From NCBI RefSeq assembly GCF_016806065.1, contig NZ_CP032405.1, forward strand, positions 1,516,001 through 1,580,000: DNA of 64,000 bases, read 5' to 3'. The position numbers were made by a program, and so were the translations under genes. The stretch comes from Rhizobium rosettiformans. GTDB lineage: Bacteria > Pseudomonadota > Alphaproteobacteria > Rhizobiales > Rhizobiaceae. This document shows positions 37,322 through 47,414 of this stretch, in pieces (position 1 is the stretch's first letter; every line of letters starts with the position of its first letter). A model generated the notes under the pieces. It was not told the DNA's origin. It saw only the letters and a list, made by a program, of their open reading frames with translations, and ran no database searches.

Positions 37322-40306
37322 ATGAAAAAAGGCGATCATCTCTTCCTCGTCGACGGCTCGGGTTTCATCTTCCGCGCCTTCCACGCCATCCCGGCCCTCA
37401 ACCGCAAGTCGGACGGTCTGCCCGTCAACGCGGTCTCGGGCTTCTGCAACATGCTGTGGAAGCTCCTGCGCGACGCCCGTAACACCGATGTCGGGGTGAC
37501 GCCGACCCATCTGGCCGTGATCTTCGACTACTCCTCGACGACATTCCGCAAGGAAATCTACCCGCTCTACAAGGCAAACCGTTCGGCCCCGCCGGAAGAT
37601 CTTATCCCGCAATTCGGCCTGATCCGCCATGCGACCCGCGCCTTCAACCTGCCCTGCATCGAGACCGAAGGCTTCGAGGCCGACGACATCATCGCCACCT
37701 ATGCCCGCCAGGCAGAGGCCGTCGGCGCCGATGTCACCATCGTCTCCTCCGACAAGGACCTGATGCAGCTCCTGACCCCGAACGTGCATATGTACGACGC
37801 GATGAAGGACAAGCAGATCGGCATTCCCGATGTCATCGAGAAATGGGGTGTAGCCCCGGAAAAGATGATCGATCTGCAGGCGATGACCGGCGATTCGACC
37901 GACAACGTGCCTGGCATCCCCGGCATCGGTCCGAAGACCGCCGCCCAGTTGCTGGAAGAATTCGGCGATCTCGAAACGCTGCTCGCCCGCGCCGGTGAGA
38001 TCAAGCAGATCAAGCGCCGCGAAAACATCATTGCCAATGCCGAGCTCGCCCGGGTCTCCCGCCAGCTGGTCGAACTGCGCACCGACGTGCCGCTCGACAT
38101 GAAGCTGGAGGACCTGGTTCTGGAGCCGCAGGACGGACCAAAGCTGATCGGCTTCCTCAAGGCTATGGAATTCACCACATTGACGCGGCGCGTCGCGGAG
38201 GTCTGCGATTGTGATGCGGGTGCCATCGACGCCGCTGTTGTTCCCGTCGAATGGGGTGACGCCGCCCGCGGTCCCGATCTCGACGCCGGCGACGTTTCCA
38301 CCTCATCTGACACTGCGACCTCGGCGCTATCAGCCGCATCGTCTTCAGCTCCGGCAGCAAGCCCCGACGGCAAGACACCCGCCGATCTCGCAGCAAGCCG
38401 GGCCAATGCATTCGCCGGCAAGCCGATCGACAGAAGCGCATACGTGACGATCCGCGACATCGAGACCCTCGAGCTCTGGATCGCCGCTGCCCGCGAAACC
38501 GGCCTCGTCGCCTTCGACACCGAGACGACCTCGCTCGATCCGATGCAGGCCGAACTCGTCGGCGTCTCGCTCGCCATCCAGGACAACGTCCTGTCGCCGG
38601 GCTCGACCGACATCCGCGCGGCCTACATTCCGCTCACGCACAAGACCGGTGTCGGCGATCTCCTCGGCGGCGGTCATGCCGAGGGCCAGATCCCGATGAA
38701 GGAGGCGCTCGCGGCATTGAAGGGGCTGCTCGAAGACCCCTCCGTGCTCAAGGTCGCGCAGAACCTGAAATACGATTACCTGGTGATGAAGCGCCACGGC
38801 GTGACGCTCCAGTCCTTCGACGACACCATGCTGATGTCCTACGTGCTCGACGCCGGCAAGGGCAATCACGGCATGGACGGCCTGTCGGAGAAGTGGCTCG
38901 GCCACACGCCGATCCCCTACAAGGACGTCGCCGGCTCGGGCAAATCCTCCGTGACTTTCGATCTCGTCGATATCGATCGCGCCACGGCCTATGCCGCTGA
39001 AGATGCGGACGTAACGCTTCGCCTATGGCTGGTGCTGAAACCTCGCCTGGCCGCCGAAGGCCTCACCCGCATCTACGAGCGCCTGGAACGTCCGCTCGTC
39101 CCCGTGCTCGCCCATATGGAAGAGCGCGGCATCACCGTCGACCGCCAGATCCTCTCGCGTCTGTCAGGCGAACTTGCCCAGAAGGCTGCCGCCACCGAGG
39201 ACGAGGTTTATGAACTCGCCGGCGAGCGCTTCAACATCGGCTCGCCGAAACAGCTCGGCGATATCCTGTTTGGCCGCATGGGCCTGCCCGGTGGTTCCAA
39301 GACCAAGACCGGTCAGTGGTCGACCTCGGCCCAGGTGCTCGAAGACCTCGCCGCCGAGGGCGCCCCGCTGCCGCGCAAGATCGTCGACTGGCGCCAGCTG
39401 ACCAAGCTGAAGTCAACCTATACCGACGCGCTTCCCGGATACATCCATCCGCAGACCAAGCGCGTCCACACCGGCTATTCGCTCGCATCGACGACAACGG
39501 GGCGCCTTTCATCCTCAGAACCGAACCTGCAGAACATCCCGGTCCGCACCGCCGAGGGCCGCAAGATCCGCACGGCCTTCATCTCGACGCCGGGCCACAA
39601 GCTGCTCTCGGCTGACTACAGCCAGATCGAACTGCGCGTGCTGGCCCATGTCGCGGAGATCCCGCAGCTGCGTCAGGCCTTTGCCGATGGCATCGACATC
39701 CATGCCATGACCGCATCCGAAATGTTCGGTGTGCCGGTCGAGGGCATGCCGTCGGAAGTCCGTCGCCGCGCCAAGGCGATCAACTTCGGGATCATCTACG
39801 GCATCTCGGCCTTCGGACTTGCCAACCAGCTGAGCATCGAGCGCTCGGAAGCGGGGGAGTACATCAAGAAGTATTTCGAGCGCTTCCCCGGCATCAAGGA
39901 CTACATGGAGAGCACCAAGGCCTTCGCCCGCGAGCATGGCTATGTGGAAACCATCTTCGGCCGCCGCGCCCATTACCCGGAGATCAAGTCCTCCAACCCC
40001 TCGATGCGCGCCTTCAACGAACGCGCCGCCATCAACGCCCCGATCCAGGGCTCGGCTGCCGACGTCATCCGCCGCGCCATGATCCAGATCGAACCCGCAC
40101 TCGTGGCTGCCGGCCTGTCGGAACGCTGCCGCATGCTGCTGCAGGTGCATGACGAACTGATCTTCGAGGTCGAGGACGAGGCGGTCGATGCCGCCATGCC
40201 CGTCATCGTCGACATCATGGAAAATGCGGCCATGCCGGCCGTCTCCATGCGCGTGCCGCTGAAGGTCGACGCCCGCGCCGCCCACAATTGGGACGAGGCG
40301 CACTGA
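37322..40306 (+). CDS. polA: DNA polymerase I
   Basis: A 994-residue polymerase for repair and Okazaki fragment processing. The 5' nuclease domain (1 to about 300) has LVDGSGFIFRAFHA, GFEADDIIATYA and the GIPGIGPKTAAQLL helix-hairpin-helix. An Ala/Ser-rich linker precedes a 3'-5' exonuclease domain beginning VAFDTETTSLDPMQAELVGVSLA, with catalytic Asp/Glu kept. The polymerase domain includes ADYSQIELRVLAHVA, RRRAKAINFGIIYGIS and LLQVHDELIFEV. All three activities appear intact. It is divergent from marR. Confidence 0.98.
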   Translation: MKKGDHLFLVDGSGFIFRAFHAIPALNRKSDGLPVNAVSGFCNMLWKLLRDARNTDVGVTPTHLAVIFDYSSTTFRKEIYPLYKANRSAPPEDLIPQFGLIRHATRAFNLPCIETEGFEADDIIATYARQAEAVGADVTIVSSDKDLMQLLTPNVHMYDAMKDKQIGIPDVIEKWGVAPEKMIDLQAMTGDSTDNVPGIPGIGPKTAAQLLEEFGDLETLLARAGEIKQIKRRENIIANAELARVSRQLVELRTDVPLDMKLEDLVLEPQDGPKLIGFLKAMEFTTLTRRVAEVCDCDAGAIDAAVVPVEWGDAARGPDLDAGDVSTSSDTATSALSAASSSAPAASPDGKTPADLAASRANAFAGKPIDRSAYVTIRDIETLELWIAAARETGLVAFDTETTSLDPMQAELVGVSLAIQDNVLSPGSTDIRAAYIPLTHKTGVGDLLGGGHAEGQIPMKEALAALKGLLEDPSVLKVAQNLKYDYLVMKRHGVTLQSFDDTMLMSYVLDAGKGNHGMDGLSEKWLGHTPIPYKDVAGSGKSSVTFDLVDIDRATAYAAEDADVTLRLWLVLKPRLAAEGLTRIYERLERPLVPVLAHMEERGITVDRQILSRLSGELAQKAAATEDEVYELAGERFNIGSPKQLGDILFGRMGLPGGSKTKTGQWSTSAQVLEDLAAEGAPLPRKIVDWRQLTKLKSTYTDALPGYIHPQTKRVHTGYSLASTTTGRLSSSEPNLQNIPVRTAEGRKIRTAFISTPGHKLLSADYSQIELRVLAHVAEIPQLRQAFADGIDIHAMTASEMFGVPVEGMPSEVRRRAKAINFGIIYGISAFGLANQLSIERSEAGEYIKKYFERFPGIKDYMESTKAFAREHGYVETIFGRRAHYPEIKSSNPSMRAFNERAAINAPIQGSAADVIRRAMIQIEPALVAAGLSERCRMLLQVHDELIFEVEDEAVDAAMPVIVDIMENAAMPAVSMRVPLKVDARAAHNWDEAH

Positions 40307-40369
40307 GAATTCCCGGCCTGGCCGGAACCACAAAGACGGGCCGAGAACGGCCCCACAGGAGTATGAGAT

Positions 40370-41164
40370 TTGGCCTTCACCACCATCAACGGCAATGTCG
40401 TCCATTACGAGCTGATCGGAGAGGCGAAAGCCAAGAACCTGATCGTCTTCTCAAACGGGCTCGGCACCGACTTCCGCATCTGGCTGCCGCTCTTCGATGA
40501 GCTCGGCGATGACGTCTCGGTGCTGTTCTACGATAGCCGCGGCCACGGCCTCTCCGGCGGCGCCGACAAGCCCTTCGGCATGGCCGATCTGGTCTCTGAT
40601 CTCGCGACCCTCTGCGACGAACTCGGCATCCGCAAGGCCACTTTCTGCGGCCTCTCGGTCGGCGGTCTCGTCTGCCAGGGCCTCTGGCAGGAGCGGCCTG
40701 ATCTCTTCCGCAAGCTTATCCTCTGCGACACCGCCCCGCGCATCGGTTCTGCCGGGATCTGGGCCGAGCGCATCGCCGGCATCGAGAAAGACGGGATCGA
40801 AAGTGCCGCCGACAGCGCCATGGCGCGCTGGTTCACCCCGGCCTTCCACGAAGACCGCGCCGATGAACTGGCCGGTTACCGCCTGATGATGACCCGCCAG
40901 TCAAAGGCCGGCTATCTCTCGACCTGTGCCGCCCTGCGCGACACGGATTTCTCCGACGTCCTGCCGACCATCACTGTGCCCACGCTCTTCGTCGTCGGCG
41001 ATCAGGACGGCTCGACGCCGCCTGCCACTGTCGAAGCCGGCTCCCAGCTGGTGCCTGACGCGCGTTTCGAGGTGATCGATGACTGCGCCCATATCCCTTC
41101 CGTCGAACAGCCGGAAGCGCTCGCCGAGCTGATCCAGGGCTTCATGCGCAAGCAGGCGAACTGA
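40370..41164 (+). CDS. 3-oxoadipate enol-lactonase-like alpha/beta hydrolase
   Basis: A 264-residue hydrolase close to PcaD: FSNGLGTDFRIWLPLFDELGDDVSVLFYDSRGHGLSG, nucleophile elbow CGLSVGGLVCQG, DTAPRIG, the acid in VVGDQDGSTPP and the histidine in DCAHIPSVEQPEAL. PcaD opens 3-oxoadipate enol-lactone in aromatic degradation, but no other pca gene is nearby, so the substrate may differ. The start is TTG at 40370 with AGGAG eight bases upstream. It follows polA by 63 bases, and a terminator follows. Confidence 0.82.
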   Translation: MAFTTINGNVVHYELIGEAKAKNLIVFSNGLGTDFRIWLPLFDELGDDVSVLFYDSRGHGLSGGADKPFGMADLVSDLATLCDELGIRKATFCGLSVGGLVCQGLWQERPDLFRKLILCDTAPRIGSAGIWAERIAGIEKDGIESAADSAMARWFTPAFHEDRADELAGYRLMMTRQSKAGYLSTCAALRDTDFSDVLPTITVPTLFVVGDQDGSTPPATVEAGSQLVPDARFEVIDDCAHIPSVEQPEALAELIQGFMRKQAN

Positions 41165-41184
41165 GAATAGTCACTGAAAATGCA

Positions 41185-41210
41185 GAAGCCGCCTCATGGG
41201 CGGCTTCTTT
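41185..41210. terminator. Intrinsic terminator between the hydrolase gene and gpmA
   Basis: A 9-base perfect stem GAAGCCGCC/GGCGGCTTC (41185-41193 with 41199-41207) with loop TCATG is followed by TTT on the plus strand and flanked by T/A-rich bases on the other. It lies in the 69-base convergent gap. Confidence 0.78.
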
Positions 41211-41233
41211 CAATTCAGGAGCGTAATCCGCGC

Positions 41234-41869
41234 TCAATGTGCGGCGGACATGTCGCCCAGCACTTCCTTGGAAGCCACGGTTGAATCCGCGTTCAGCTTG
41301 TAGACCATGGGAACGCCCGTCGCGAGGTTGACGCCGAGGATCTGCTCCTTGGTCAGCTTGTCGAGCACCATCACCAGCGAGCGCAGCGAATTGCCATGCG
41401 CTGCGACCAGCACCTTCTCGCCACGTAGCACGCGCGGCAGGATTTCGGTCAGGTAATAAGGCCAGACGCGTGCACCGGTGTCGCGCAGGCTTTCGCCACC
41501 CGGCGGCGGGATGTCGTAGGAACGGCGCCAGATATGCACCTGCTCCTCGCCCCACTTGGCGCGGGCATCGTCCTTGTTGAGGCCGGAAAGATCACCGTAG
41601 TCGCGCTCGTTCAGCGCCTCATCCTTGATCGTCTCAAGGCCGGTCTGGCCGACGTTTTCGAGGATGATGTCGCAGGTCTTCTGCGCACGGGTGAGCACGG
41701 AGGTGAACGCGATATCGAACTTGATGCCGTAATCGGCAAGCGCCTTGCCGCCGGCATTGGCTTCCTGCACGCCGAGCTCGGTGAGATCAGGATCACGCCA
41801 GCCGGTAAACAGGTTTTTCAGGTTCCAGTCGCTCTGGCCATGGCGCACGAGCACGAGTGTACCGGTCAT
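41234..41869 (-). CDS. gpmA: 2,3-bisphosphoglycerate-dependent phosphoglycerate mutase
   Basis: A 211-residue glycolytic enzyme interconverting 3- and 2-phosphoglycerate. The phosphohistidine motif is [12 protein letters not shown], followed by [27 protein letters not shown] and the second catalytic histidine in [14 protein letters not shown]. The C-terminus is shortened compared with Escherichia coli, as usual in rhizobia. The ATG at 41869 has GAGGA seven bases upstream. It is 21 bases after dapB on the same strand. Confidence 0.96.
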   Translation of the reverse strand: MTGTLVLVRHGQSDWNLKNLFTGWRDPDLTELGVQEANAGGKALADYGIKFDIAFTSVLTRAQKTCDIILENVGQTGLETIKDEALNERDYGDLSGLNKDDARAKWGEEQVHIWRRSYDIPPPGGESLRDTGARVWPYYLTEILPRVLRGEKVLVAAHGNSLRSLVMVLDKLTKEQILGVNLATGVPMVYKLNADSTVASKEVLGDMSAAH

Positions 41870-41890
41870 CGACAATTCCTCTTCTGACGA

Positions 41891-42715
41891 TCAGGGGGTG
41901 GAGTTAAGCCCGAGCACGTCGAGCATGGTATAGCGACCGGGCTTCTGGTCCCGGGCCCAAATGGCGGCCTTCAAGGCGCCGCGGGCAAACAGCGAACGGT
42001 CGGTCGCACTGTGAGACAGGGTCACCATTTCGCCTTCGCTGGCAAACAGCACGGAATGCTCCCCGATCACCGAGCCGCCGCGCAGCGTGGCAAAACCGAT
42101 CGAACCTTCCTCGCGCGGTCCGGTATGGCCGTCGCGCACCCGAACGGAATGATCGGCAAGCGATATGCCCCGGCCTTCTGCCGCTGCTTCGCCGAGCAGA
42201 AGCGCGGTGCCCGAGGGAGCGTCGACCTTGTGCTTGTGATGCATTTCGAGCACCTCGATATCCCAGCCGGCCGCATCGAGCGCCCGCGCCGCCTGCTTGA
42301 TCAGAACCGAGAGCAGATTGACGCCGAGGCTCATATTGCCCGACTTCACGACGCGGGCATGCCTGGCCGCCGCATCGATCTTCTCTTCGTGCTCCGGCAG
42401 GCAGCCGGTGGTGCCGATCACGTGGACGATCCGCGCCTGCGCGGCGAGTGCTGCGAACTCGACGGTCGAAGCCGGCGTGGTAAAGTCGATGACCCCATCT
42501 GCGTGAACGAAGGCCGCGAGCGGATCGTCGGTGACGGCAACGCCGAGCTTCGGCAGGCCGGCCAGTTCGCCGGCATCCTGACCGAGCACGGCCGAGCCTG
42601 CCCGTTCGACCGCCGCATGCAGGACAAGGCCTTCTGTCTCGCTGATCAGCTTGATCAGCGTCTTGCCCATGCGACCGGCGGCACCGACGACGACGAGCTT
42701 CATGGGTGTATTCAT
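41891..42715 (-). CDS. dapB: 4-hydroxy-tetrahydrodipicolinate reductase
   Basis: A 274-residue enzyme of lysine and meso-diaminopimelate synthesis. The NAD(P) motif is [14 protein letters not shown], with GTTGC near 101-105 and the catalytic [13 protein letters not shown] (His159, His160, Lys163). It sits between an ABC exporter gene (six bases upstream) and gpmA, probably as one operon; the gpmA-dapB pairing is common in rhizobia. Diaminopimelate links it to cell wall synthesis. Confidence 0.96.
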   Translation of the reverse strand: MNTPMKLVVVGAAGRMGKTLIKLISETEGLVLHAAVERAGSAVLGQDAGELAGLPKLGVAVTDDPLAAFVHADGVIDFTTPASTVEFAALAAQARIVHVIGTTGCLPEHEEKIDAAARHARVVKSGNMSLGVNLLSVLIKQAARALDAAGWDIEVLEMHHKHKVDAPSGTALLLGEAAAEGRGISLADHSVRVRDGHTGPREEGSIGFATLRGGSVIGEHSVLFASEGEMVTLSHSATDRSLFARGALKAAIWARDQKPGRYTMLDVLGLNSTP

Positions 42716-42721
42716 GCGGGT

Positions 42722-44521
42722 CTATTCCTGGCTGATGAGCAGGCCGTTCGGAGCAGCCTGCAGATTGTTGAGGCGAGCGTAAAGACCGCCCTGCCGCTGT
42801 GCAAGGCTCTCATGCGTGCCTTCTTCCACCACTTCGCCGTCCTGCATGACAATGATCTTGTCGGCATTGACGACGGTCGATAGACGATGCGCGATGACGA
42901 TCACGGTGCGGCCGGCCATGGCCGCATCGAGCGCCTGCTGCACGGCCGCTTCCGATTCCGTGTCGAGCGAGGACGTCGCCTCATCGAGGAGCAGGATCGG
43001 TGCGTTGCGCACCAGCGCGCGGGCAATCGAGAGCCGCTGCCGCTGGCCACCGGAAAGCGTGATGCCGTTCTCGCCGACGGGCGTATCGTATCCCTGCGCT
43101 TGCGCCAGGATGAAGTCATGGGCGTTTGCCAGCCGCGCCGCGTCTTCGATTTCGGCATCGGTCGCTTCCGGACGGCCGTAGCGGATGTTGTCGCGGATCG
43201 TGCCTTCGAAGAGGTAGGGTTGCTGCGACACATAGGCGAGTTGCTGGCGCAGCGACGATTTCGTCACGTCTGCAATATTCTGCCCGTCGATCAGGATCTC
43301 GCCTTCGGCCGGATCGTAGAAGCGCGGAACAAGCGTAATGACCGTGGACTTGCCGGCACCTGACGGTCCGACCAGCGCAGTCGTCTTGCCGCCTTCGGCC
43401 GTGAAGCGCAGCTTGCGCAAGACAGGCTCGTTCGAGCCGTAGGCAAAGGTCACGTCACGGAATTCGATCTTCGCCTCGGTCACCGACATCTGCTGGGCGC
43501 CGTCCTTGTCCCGCTGGTTCGGCTGCGTGTCGAGGATCTCGTAGATCATCCGCGCATTGACGGCGGCGCGTTCCATATGGACCTGCAGACGCGCCAGTCG
43601 CTTTGCGGGCTCGTAAGCGAGGAGCAGGGCCGTGACGAAGGAGAAGAAGGCGCCCGGCAGCACGCCGCCATAGATCGATTGATAGGCGGCATACGCCATG
43701 ACGCCGGCAATCGACAGGCCCGCCAGGCTTTCGGTCAGCGGTCCGTTGCGTTCGCTGAGGCGGGCAATCCTGTTGGCGCGTCCCTCTGCGGCATTGATCG
43801 TCGACTGGATCTTGTTTTCCAGCTGGCTTTCCATGGTGAAGGCCTTGACGATCGCAATGCCCTGGACCGCTTCCTGGATCGCGCCGAGAACATGCGAGTT
43901 CAGAATGACCGATTCCTTCGTCGCGCTTCGCAGACGCCGCGAGATATAGCGCAGGCCGAGGAAAAGCGGCGGCGCCACGGTGAACACGATCAGCGACAGG
44001 ACGATGTCCTGATAAAACATCACGGCGAGCAGCGCGACGAGTGTCACGAGGTCGCGCGCAAGCGAGGTGATCGTCATGTTGAGAACGTCACGGATCCCGT
44101 TGATGTTCTCGTTGATCTGGGCCGCGAGCCGCGCCGACCTTGCCTCGCTGAAATAGCCGACGGAGAGCGACATCAGATGGGAAAACAGGCGACGCTGGTA
44201 ACGCGCCACGATGTTGTTGCCGATCGTCGACAGCGTCACGGCCTGACCGTATCCGGCAAAGCCGCGAATGAGGAAAGCCGCGAAGATCGATCCGCAGATG
44301 AGCCAGACGAGGTCGGCGCGCCGGTTGGCAAAGGCCTCGTTAATGACGGCTTCCATGATCCAGGCGGTGAAGGCGGTGGTCAGGGCAACCGTGATCAGGC
44401 AGACAATGGCGAAGGCATAGCCCGCCACATGGTCCCGGCCATTTTCGGAGATCACGCGCTTCAGGACAGCGGAGACGCTGTCCATGTCTGGCTGACGGGT
44501 CTGGCTATCCTGAGCGTCCAA
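42722..44521 (-). CDS. MsbA-type ABC exporter, fused permease and ATPase
   Basis: A half-transporter of about 599 residues that would work as a homodimer in the inner membrane. Six transmembrane helices fill the first 320 residues (from YAFAIVCLITVALTTAFTAWI). The ATPase domain has Walker A GPSGAGKSTVI, Q-loop YVSQQPYLFEGTIRDNI, signature LSGGQRQRL and Walker B ILLLDEATSSLD. Substrate may be lipid A, a lipid or a drug. The start is uncertain: TTG at 44521 has AGGA nine bases upstream, GTG at 44551 lies further out, and the first ATG is at 44485. Confidence 0.9.
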   Translation of the reverse strand: MDAQDSQTRQPDMDSVSAVLKRVISENGRDHVAGYAFAIVCLITVALTTAFTAWIMEAVINEAFANRRADLVWLICGSIFAAFLIRGFAGYGQAVTLSTIGNNIVARYQRRLFSHLMSLSVGYFSEARSARLAAQINENINGIRDVLNMTITSLARDLVTLVALLAVMFYQDIVLSLIVFTVAPPLFLGLRYISRRLRSATKESVILNSHVLGAIQEAVQGIAIVKAFTMESQLENKIQSTINAAEGRANRIARLSERNGPLTESLAGLSIAGVMAYAAYQSIYGGVLPGAFFSFVTALLLAYEPAKRLARLQVHMERAAVNARMIYEILDTQPNQRDKDGAQQMSVTEAKIEFRDVTFAYGSNEPVLRKLRFTAEGGKTTALVGPSGAGKSTVITLVPRFYDPAEGEILIDGQNIADVTKSSLRQQLAYVSQQPYLFEGTIRDNIRYGRPEATDAEIEDAARLANAHDFILAQAQGYDTPVGENGITLSGGQRQRLSIARALVRNAPILLLDEATSSLDTESEAAVQQALDAAMAGRTVIVIAHRLSTVVNADKIIVMQDGEVVEEGTHESLAQRQGGLYARLNNLQAAPNGLLISQE

Positions 44522-44615
44522 AAAAGAATGTCCTGTCCTGTTGCCTTGCACGCCTCGAAAGGCGCCGCCGCTCTATAGCCAGTCGCAGCGCCTTTGACCA
44601 TAGTGGGACAGGCGC

Positions 44616-45656
44616 TCAGCGCCAGTGACGCCCTTCGGTCGCAAGCCCGAAATCCGAAGGCGCGGTCGCAAAGGCGGCCAGCCCATGCAGGGCCGCCTGC
44701 GGATGGGTCACGACGAAGGTTGGGATCCCGTGCATCACGGCCTGGTGCGGCGCCTTGTCTTCGAAGGCGGCGCGGAACTCGCCGCTCTGCAGCGCCGGCA
44801 GGATCTTTGGCGAGATGCCACCGGCGAGGAATACGCCGCCCTTCGCCATGAAGATCAGCGCGAGATCGCCGGCAACCCGACCCAGATAGGTGGCAAACAG
44901 GCTGAGCGCCTCGCCCGCTCTCGCATCGGCGCCCGAGATACCCGCTGCCGAAACCTCGGCAGGCTCGTCGTAACGCGGCGTCAGGTTGCCGTCCGCCTTG
45001 CAGAGCGCCCGGTAGATGTTCATCAGACCTCGGCCGGAGAGCAATTCTTCCGCCGAGATCCGGCCAAGCGATGCGTTGGGGTCGCGCACAGGCGTTAGAT
45101 GCGGCCAGATCTGGTGATCGCGACTTGTGCGCGGGCCGACATCCACATGCCCGCCTTCGCCCGGAACCGGAAACCACATGTCTCGCGCCCGGACCAGACC
45201 GGCAACGCCGAGTCCCGTGCCCGGACCCAGCACGACGCGTGAGCCGAGCGGCGCTTCGCTCAGCGAACCGAGATGCTGTCGATCATCGACATCCAGCGTT
45301 GCGGCCGCAAGCGCCTGCGCCTCGAAGTCGTTGAGCAGCAGCACTTCGGAAAAGCCCAGATCGGCCATCAGCACCTTCGGACGAACCACCCACGGGCAGT
45401 TGGTGAGCGGCACTTCGTCGCCCTTGATCGGCCCAGCCAGCGCCAGGATCAGTGAACGCGGCTTGTGGCTCGTCGTCTCCAGAACACTCGCGCGGATGGC
45501 GTCGTCGATCGTGGCGAAATCCTTGTTCACCACATTGGGGAAGCTGACCTTCTCGCCGCTCTCGTCGAGGAGGATCCAGAAGCGCGCATTGGTGCCGCCG
45601 ATGTCACCAATCAGGATCGGAAAGGGAAGGGTGTCGTCGCGATGTGTCTGGGCCAT
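44616..45656 (-). CDS. glk: Glucokinase
   Basis: A 346-residue cytoplasmic hexokinase-fold enzyme that phosphorylates glucose with ATP. The phosphate-binding motif [13 protein letters not shown] opens the protein. [36 protein letters not shown] and [14 protein letters not shown] match the bacterial Glk type rather than ROK. The catalytic aspartate is in LLNDFE. It is followed by the ABC exporter and preceded by mgsA on the same strand, a pairing that puts glucose entry beside the methylglyoxal bypass of glycolysis. Confidence 0.95.
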   Translation of the reverse strand: MAQTHRDDTLPFPILIGDIGGTNARFWILLDESGEKVSFPNVVNKDFATIDDAIRASVLETTSHKPRSLILALAGPIKGDEVPLTNCPWVVRPKVLMADLGFSEVLLLNDFEAQALAAATLDVDDRQHLGSLSEAPLGSRVVLGPGTGLGVAGLVRARDMWFPVPGEGGHVDVGPRTSRDHQIWPHLTPVRDPNASLGRISAEELLSGRGLMNIYRALCKADGNLTPRYDEPAEVSAAGISGADARAGEALSLFATYLGRVAGDLALIFMAKGGVFLAGGISPKILPALQSGEFRAAFEDKAPHQAVMHGIPTFVVTHPQAALHGLAAFATAPSDFGLATEGRHWR

Positions 45657-45683
45657 GGTCTGTCCGGTCTTGGGCCCCGCTGC

Positions 45684-46064
45684 TCAGGCAGTCAGGGTCT
45701 GCATCAGGATGTCGGCGGTTGCGAGGTTCAGCGCCATCGGAATGTCATAGACGGTCGCCAGACGCATCAGCGCCTTGACATCCACATCATGGGGCATGGG
45801 AGTCAAGGGGTCGACGAAGAAGACGAGCATGTCCACTTCGCCGGTCGAGATCAATGCGCCGATCTGCTGATCGCCACCGAGCGGACCGCTTTTCAGCCGC
45901 GTCACATCGAGCTCGGGCACAGCATCCTTGATCCGGCCGCCGGTCGTGCCGGTCGCGACGATCCGCCAGCCCATGAGTTTGGCCTGGTGACGCCGGGCGA
46001 AATCCGCCATGTCGTCCTTTTTCTGGTCATGCGCGATCAGGGCGATGCAACGGGTGCGGCTCAC
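45684..46064 (-). CDS. mgsA: Methylglyoxal synthase
   Basis: A 126-residue enzyme that converts dihydroxyacetone phosphate to methylglyoxal and phosphate, relieving sugar-phosphate stress. Motifs: [12 protein letters not shown] at the N-terminus, [23 protein letters not shown] and [19 protein letters not shown] with the catalytic aspartates and histidine. The start is GTG at 46064 with GGGG six bases upstream. glk follows after 27 bases. Confidence 0.95.
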   Translation of the reverse strand: MSRTRCIALIAHDQKKDDMADFARRHQAKLMGWRIVATGTTGGRIKDAVPELDVTRLKSGPLGGDQQIGALISTGEVDMLVFFVDPLTPMPHDVDVKALMRLATVYDIPMALNLATADILMQTLTA

Positions 46065-46151
46065 GAGGGACCCCAGCTGATTTAAATCGATTTGATGGAC
46101 CCATCTAGCGCAGGCAGAGGCGCTTGAAAAGCGCCTGGTACAACCTCGTCT

Positions 46152-47216
46152 TCACCAACCGGCCGGCCGGGCCGGGGGGACCGGAACGATGGCGGGCAAT
46201 TCGAAAGGTTCAGCCACCCTCGCGACCGACGGTGCCGCGAAGGCCGACGCTGCGCTGCCGGGCATCGAACCACCTGCGGCCTGATAGGTCACCTCGAACT
46301 CGCTCGATGGGCCTTGCGCATCGAGAACCATGGCGCAGGCCTTGGGCAGATCGGAGACCTGCACGGCCCGTGGCTTCGGCGCAGGCTTTGCATTCGGGTC
46401 CTTCTTCGGCGCGGCCCACGGCTCCTTGGTGAACCACCAGGCAAGCGACTGATCACAGCCATCGCCGGGCGGTACGGCCGCCTGTGGTTTGCAGCCGGCA
46501 GCGCCTTCGGGGCAGCGCATGCGGATATGGAAATGCGCGTCATGGCCGTAGATGGGCCGGATCTTGCCGAGGACCGCGCGGTCCCCCGTCCAGGTGTCGC
46601 AGAGCTTCTTCTTGATCGCCGGATTGACGAAGATGCGCTCGACTTGCGGATAGCTCGCCGCCTGCACGACGACCCGGGCATGGGTATTGGTCCAGAGCCG
46701 CTTGTTGACGGTCAGAAACTTGTCCTTCTCCAGCATGGAGGTAAATGGCAGATCCTCGCGCTGCTGTGCTGAGAGCGGATTGGCAGGCTTCGGCGTAAAC
46801 CAGATATCGGCATCGAGCCCGATCTGATGCGAGGCATGACCCGACAGCATCGGCCCGCCGCGCGGCTGCGAGATGTCGCCGATCAGAATGCCGGAACCCC
46901 AACCGAGCTGGACCGCATCTTTCGAGAAGCGCTCGAGAAGCGCGATCATCTCCGGGTGGCCCCAACGTCGATTGCGTGAAAGCCGCATCGCCTGCCAGGT
47001 GGGTCCGTCCGTCGGAATGGCGACCGCGCCGGCAATGCAGCCCTTGGCGTAAGAGCCGTAGGGCGAGGGGGCCGCCTTGGCTGGCAGTGCCATACCGCCG
47101 AAAAGCTCTTTGGCCGGACGCCCCTCGGCAGATGCCGTGTCGCTGATGACGGTCGCGAATGCGCAGGCAAACGTCAGTGCCATGGCGAGCGGGCGTGCGC
47201 CCTTGGTTTTCTTCAT
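46152..47216 (-). CDS. mepA: Penicillin-insensitive murein endopeptidase MepA
   Basis: A 354-residue periplasmic metallo-endopeptidase cutting D-Ala-mDAP cross-links. It has a signal peptide (PLAMALTFACAFATVISDTASA). Zinc ligands are in GHASHQIGLDAD and GHDAHFHIRMRCP. The family ends near 270 residues; here a further Pro/Ala-rich tail of about 90 residues follows WWFTKEPWAAPKK. Start chosen at 47216; an ATG three codons earlier is possible. It is convergent with nothing and lies 87 bases upstream of mgsA. Confidence 0.93.
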   Translation of the reverse strand: MKKTKGARPLAMALTFACAFATVISDTASAEGRPAKELFGGMALPAKAAPSPYGSYAKGCIAGAVAIPTDGPTWQAMRLSRNRRWGHPEMIALLERFSKDAVQLGWGSGILIGDISQPRGGPMLSGHASHQIGLDADIWFTPKPANPLSAQQREDLPFTSMLEKDKFLTVNKRLWTNTHARVVVQAASYPQVERIFVNPAIKKKLCDTWTGDRAVLGKIRPIYGHDAHFHIRMRCPEGAAGCKPQAAVPPGDGCDQSLAWWFTKEPWAAPKKDPNAKPAPKPRAVQVSDLPKACAMVLDAQGPSSEFEVTYQAAGGSMPGSAASAFAAPSVARVAEPFELPAIVPVPPARPAGW

Positions 47217-47414
47217 CGTGTGCATGTCCCCGGTCGATCCGAATTCGATCCCCCGCCGGATGGCCGGGGTGAATCACCTGTGAGTCTAGCCTGAAACGGA
47301 ATTGGGGTGAATCTGCGGAAGCCACGACGCTCACATCTCTGTCAGTCCCCTGTTTTTTGCCTGGTTTTGCCCTATCCTGCTTCGCAACAAGAGCAGATAA
47401 GGGGAAGTCGGCGG

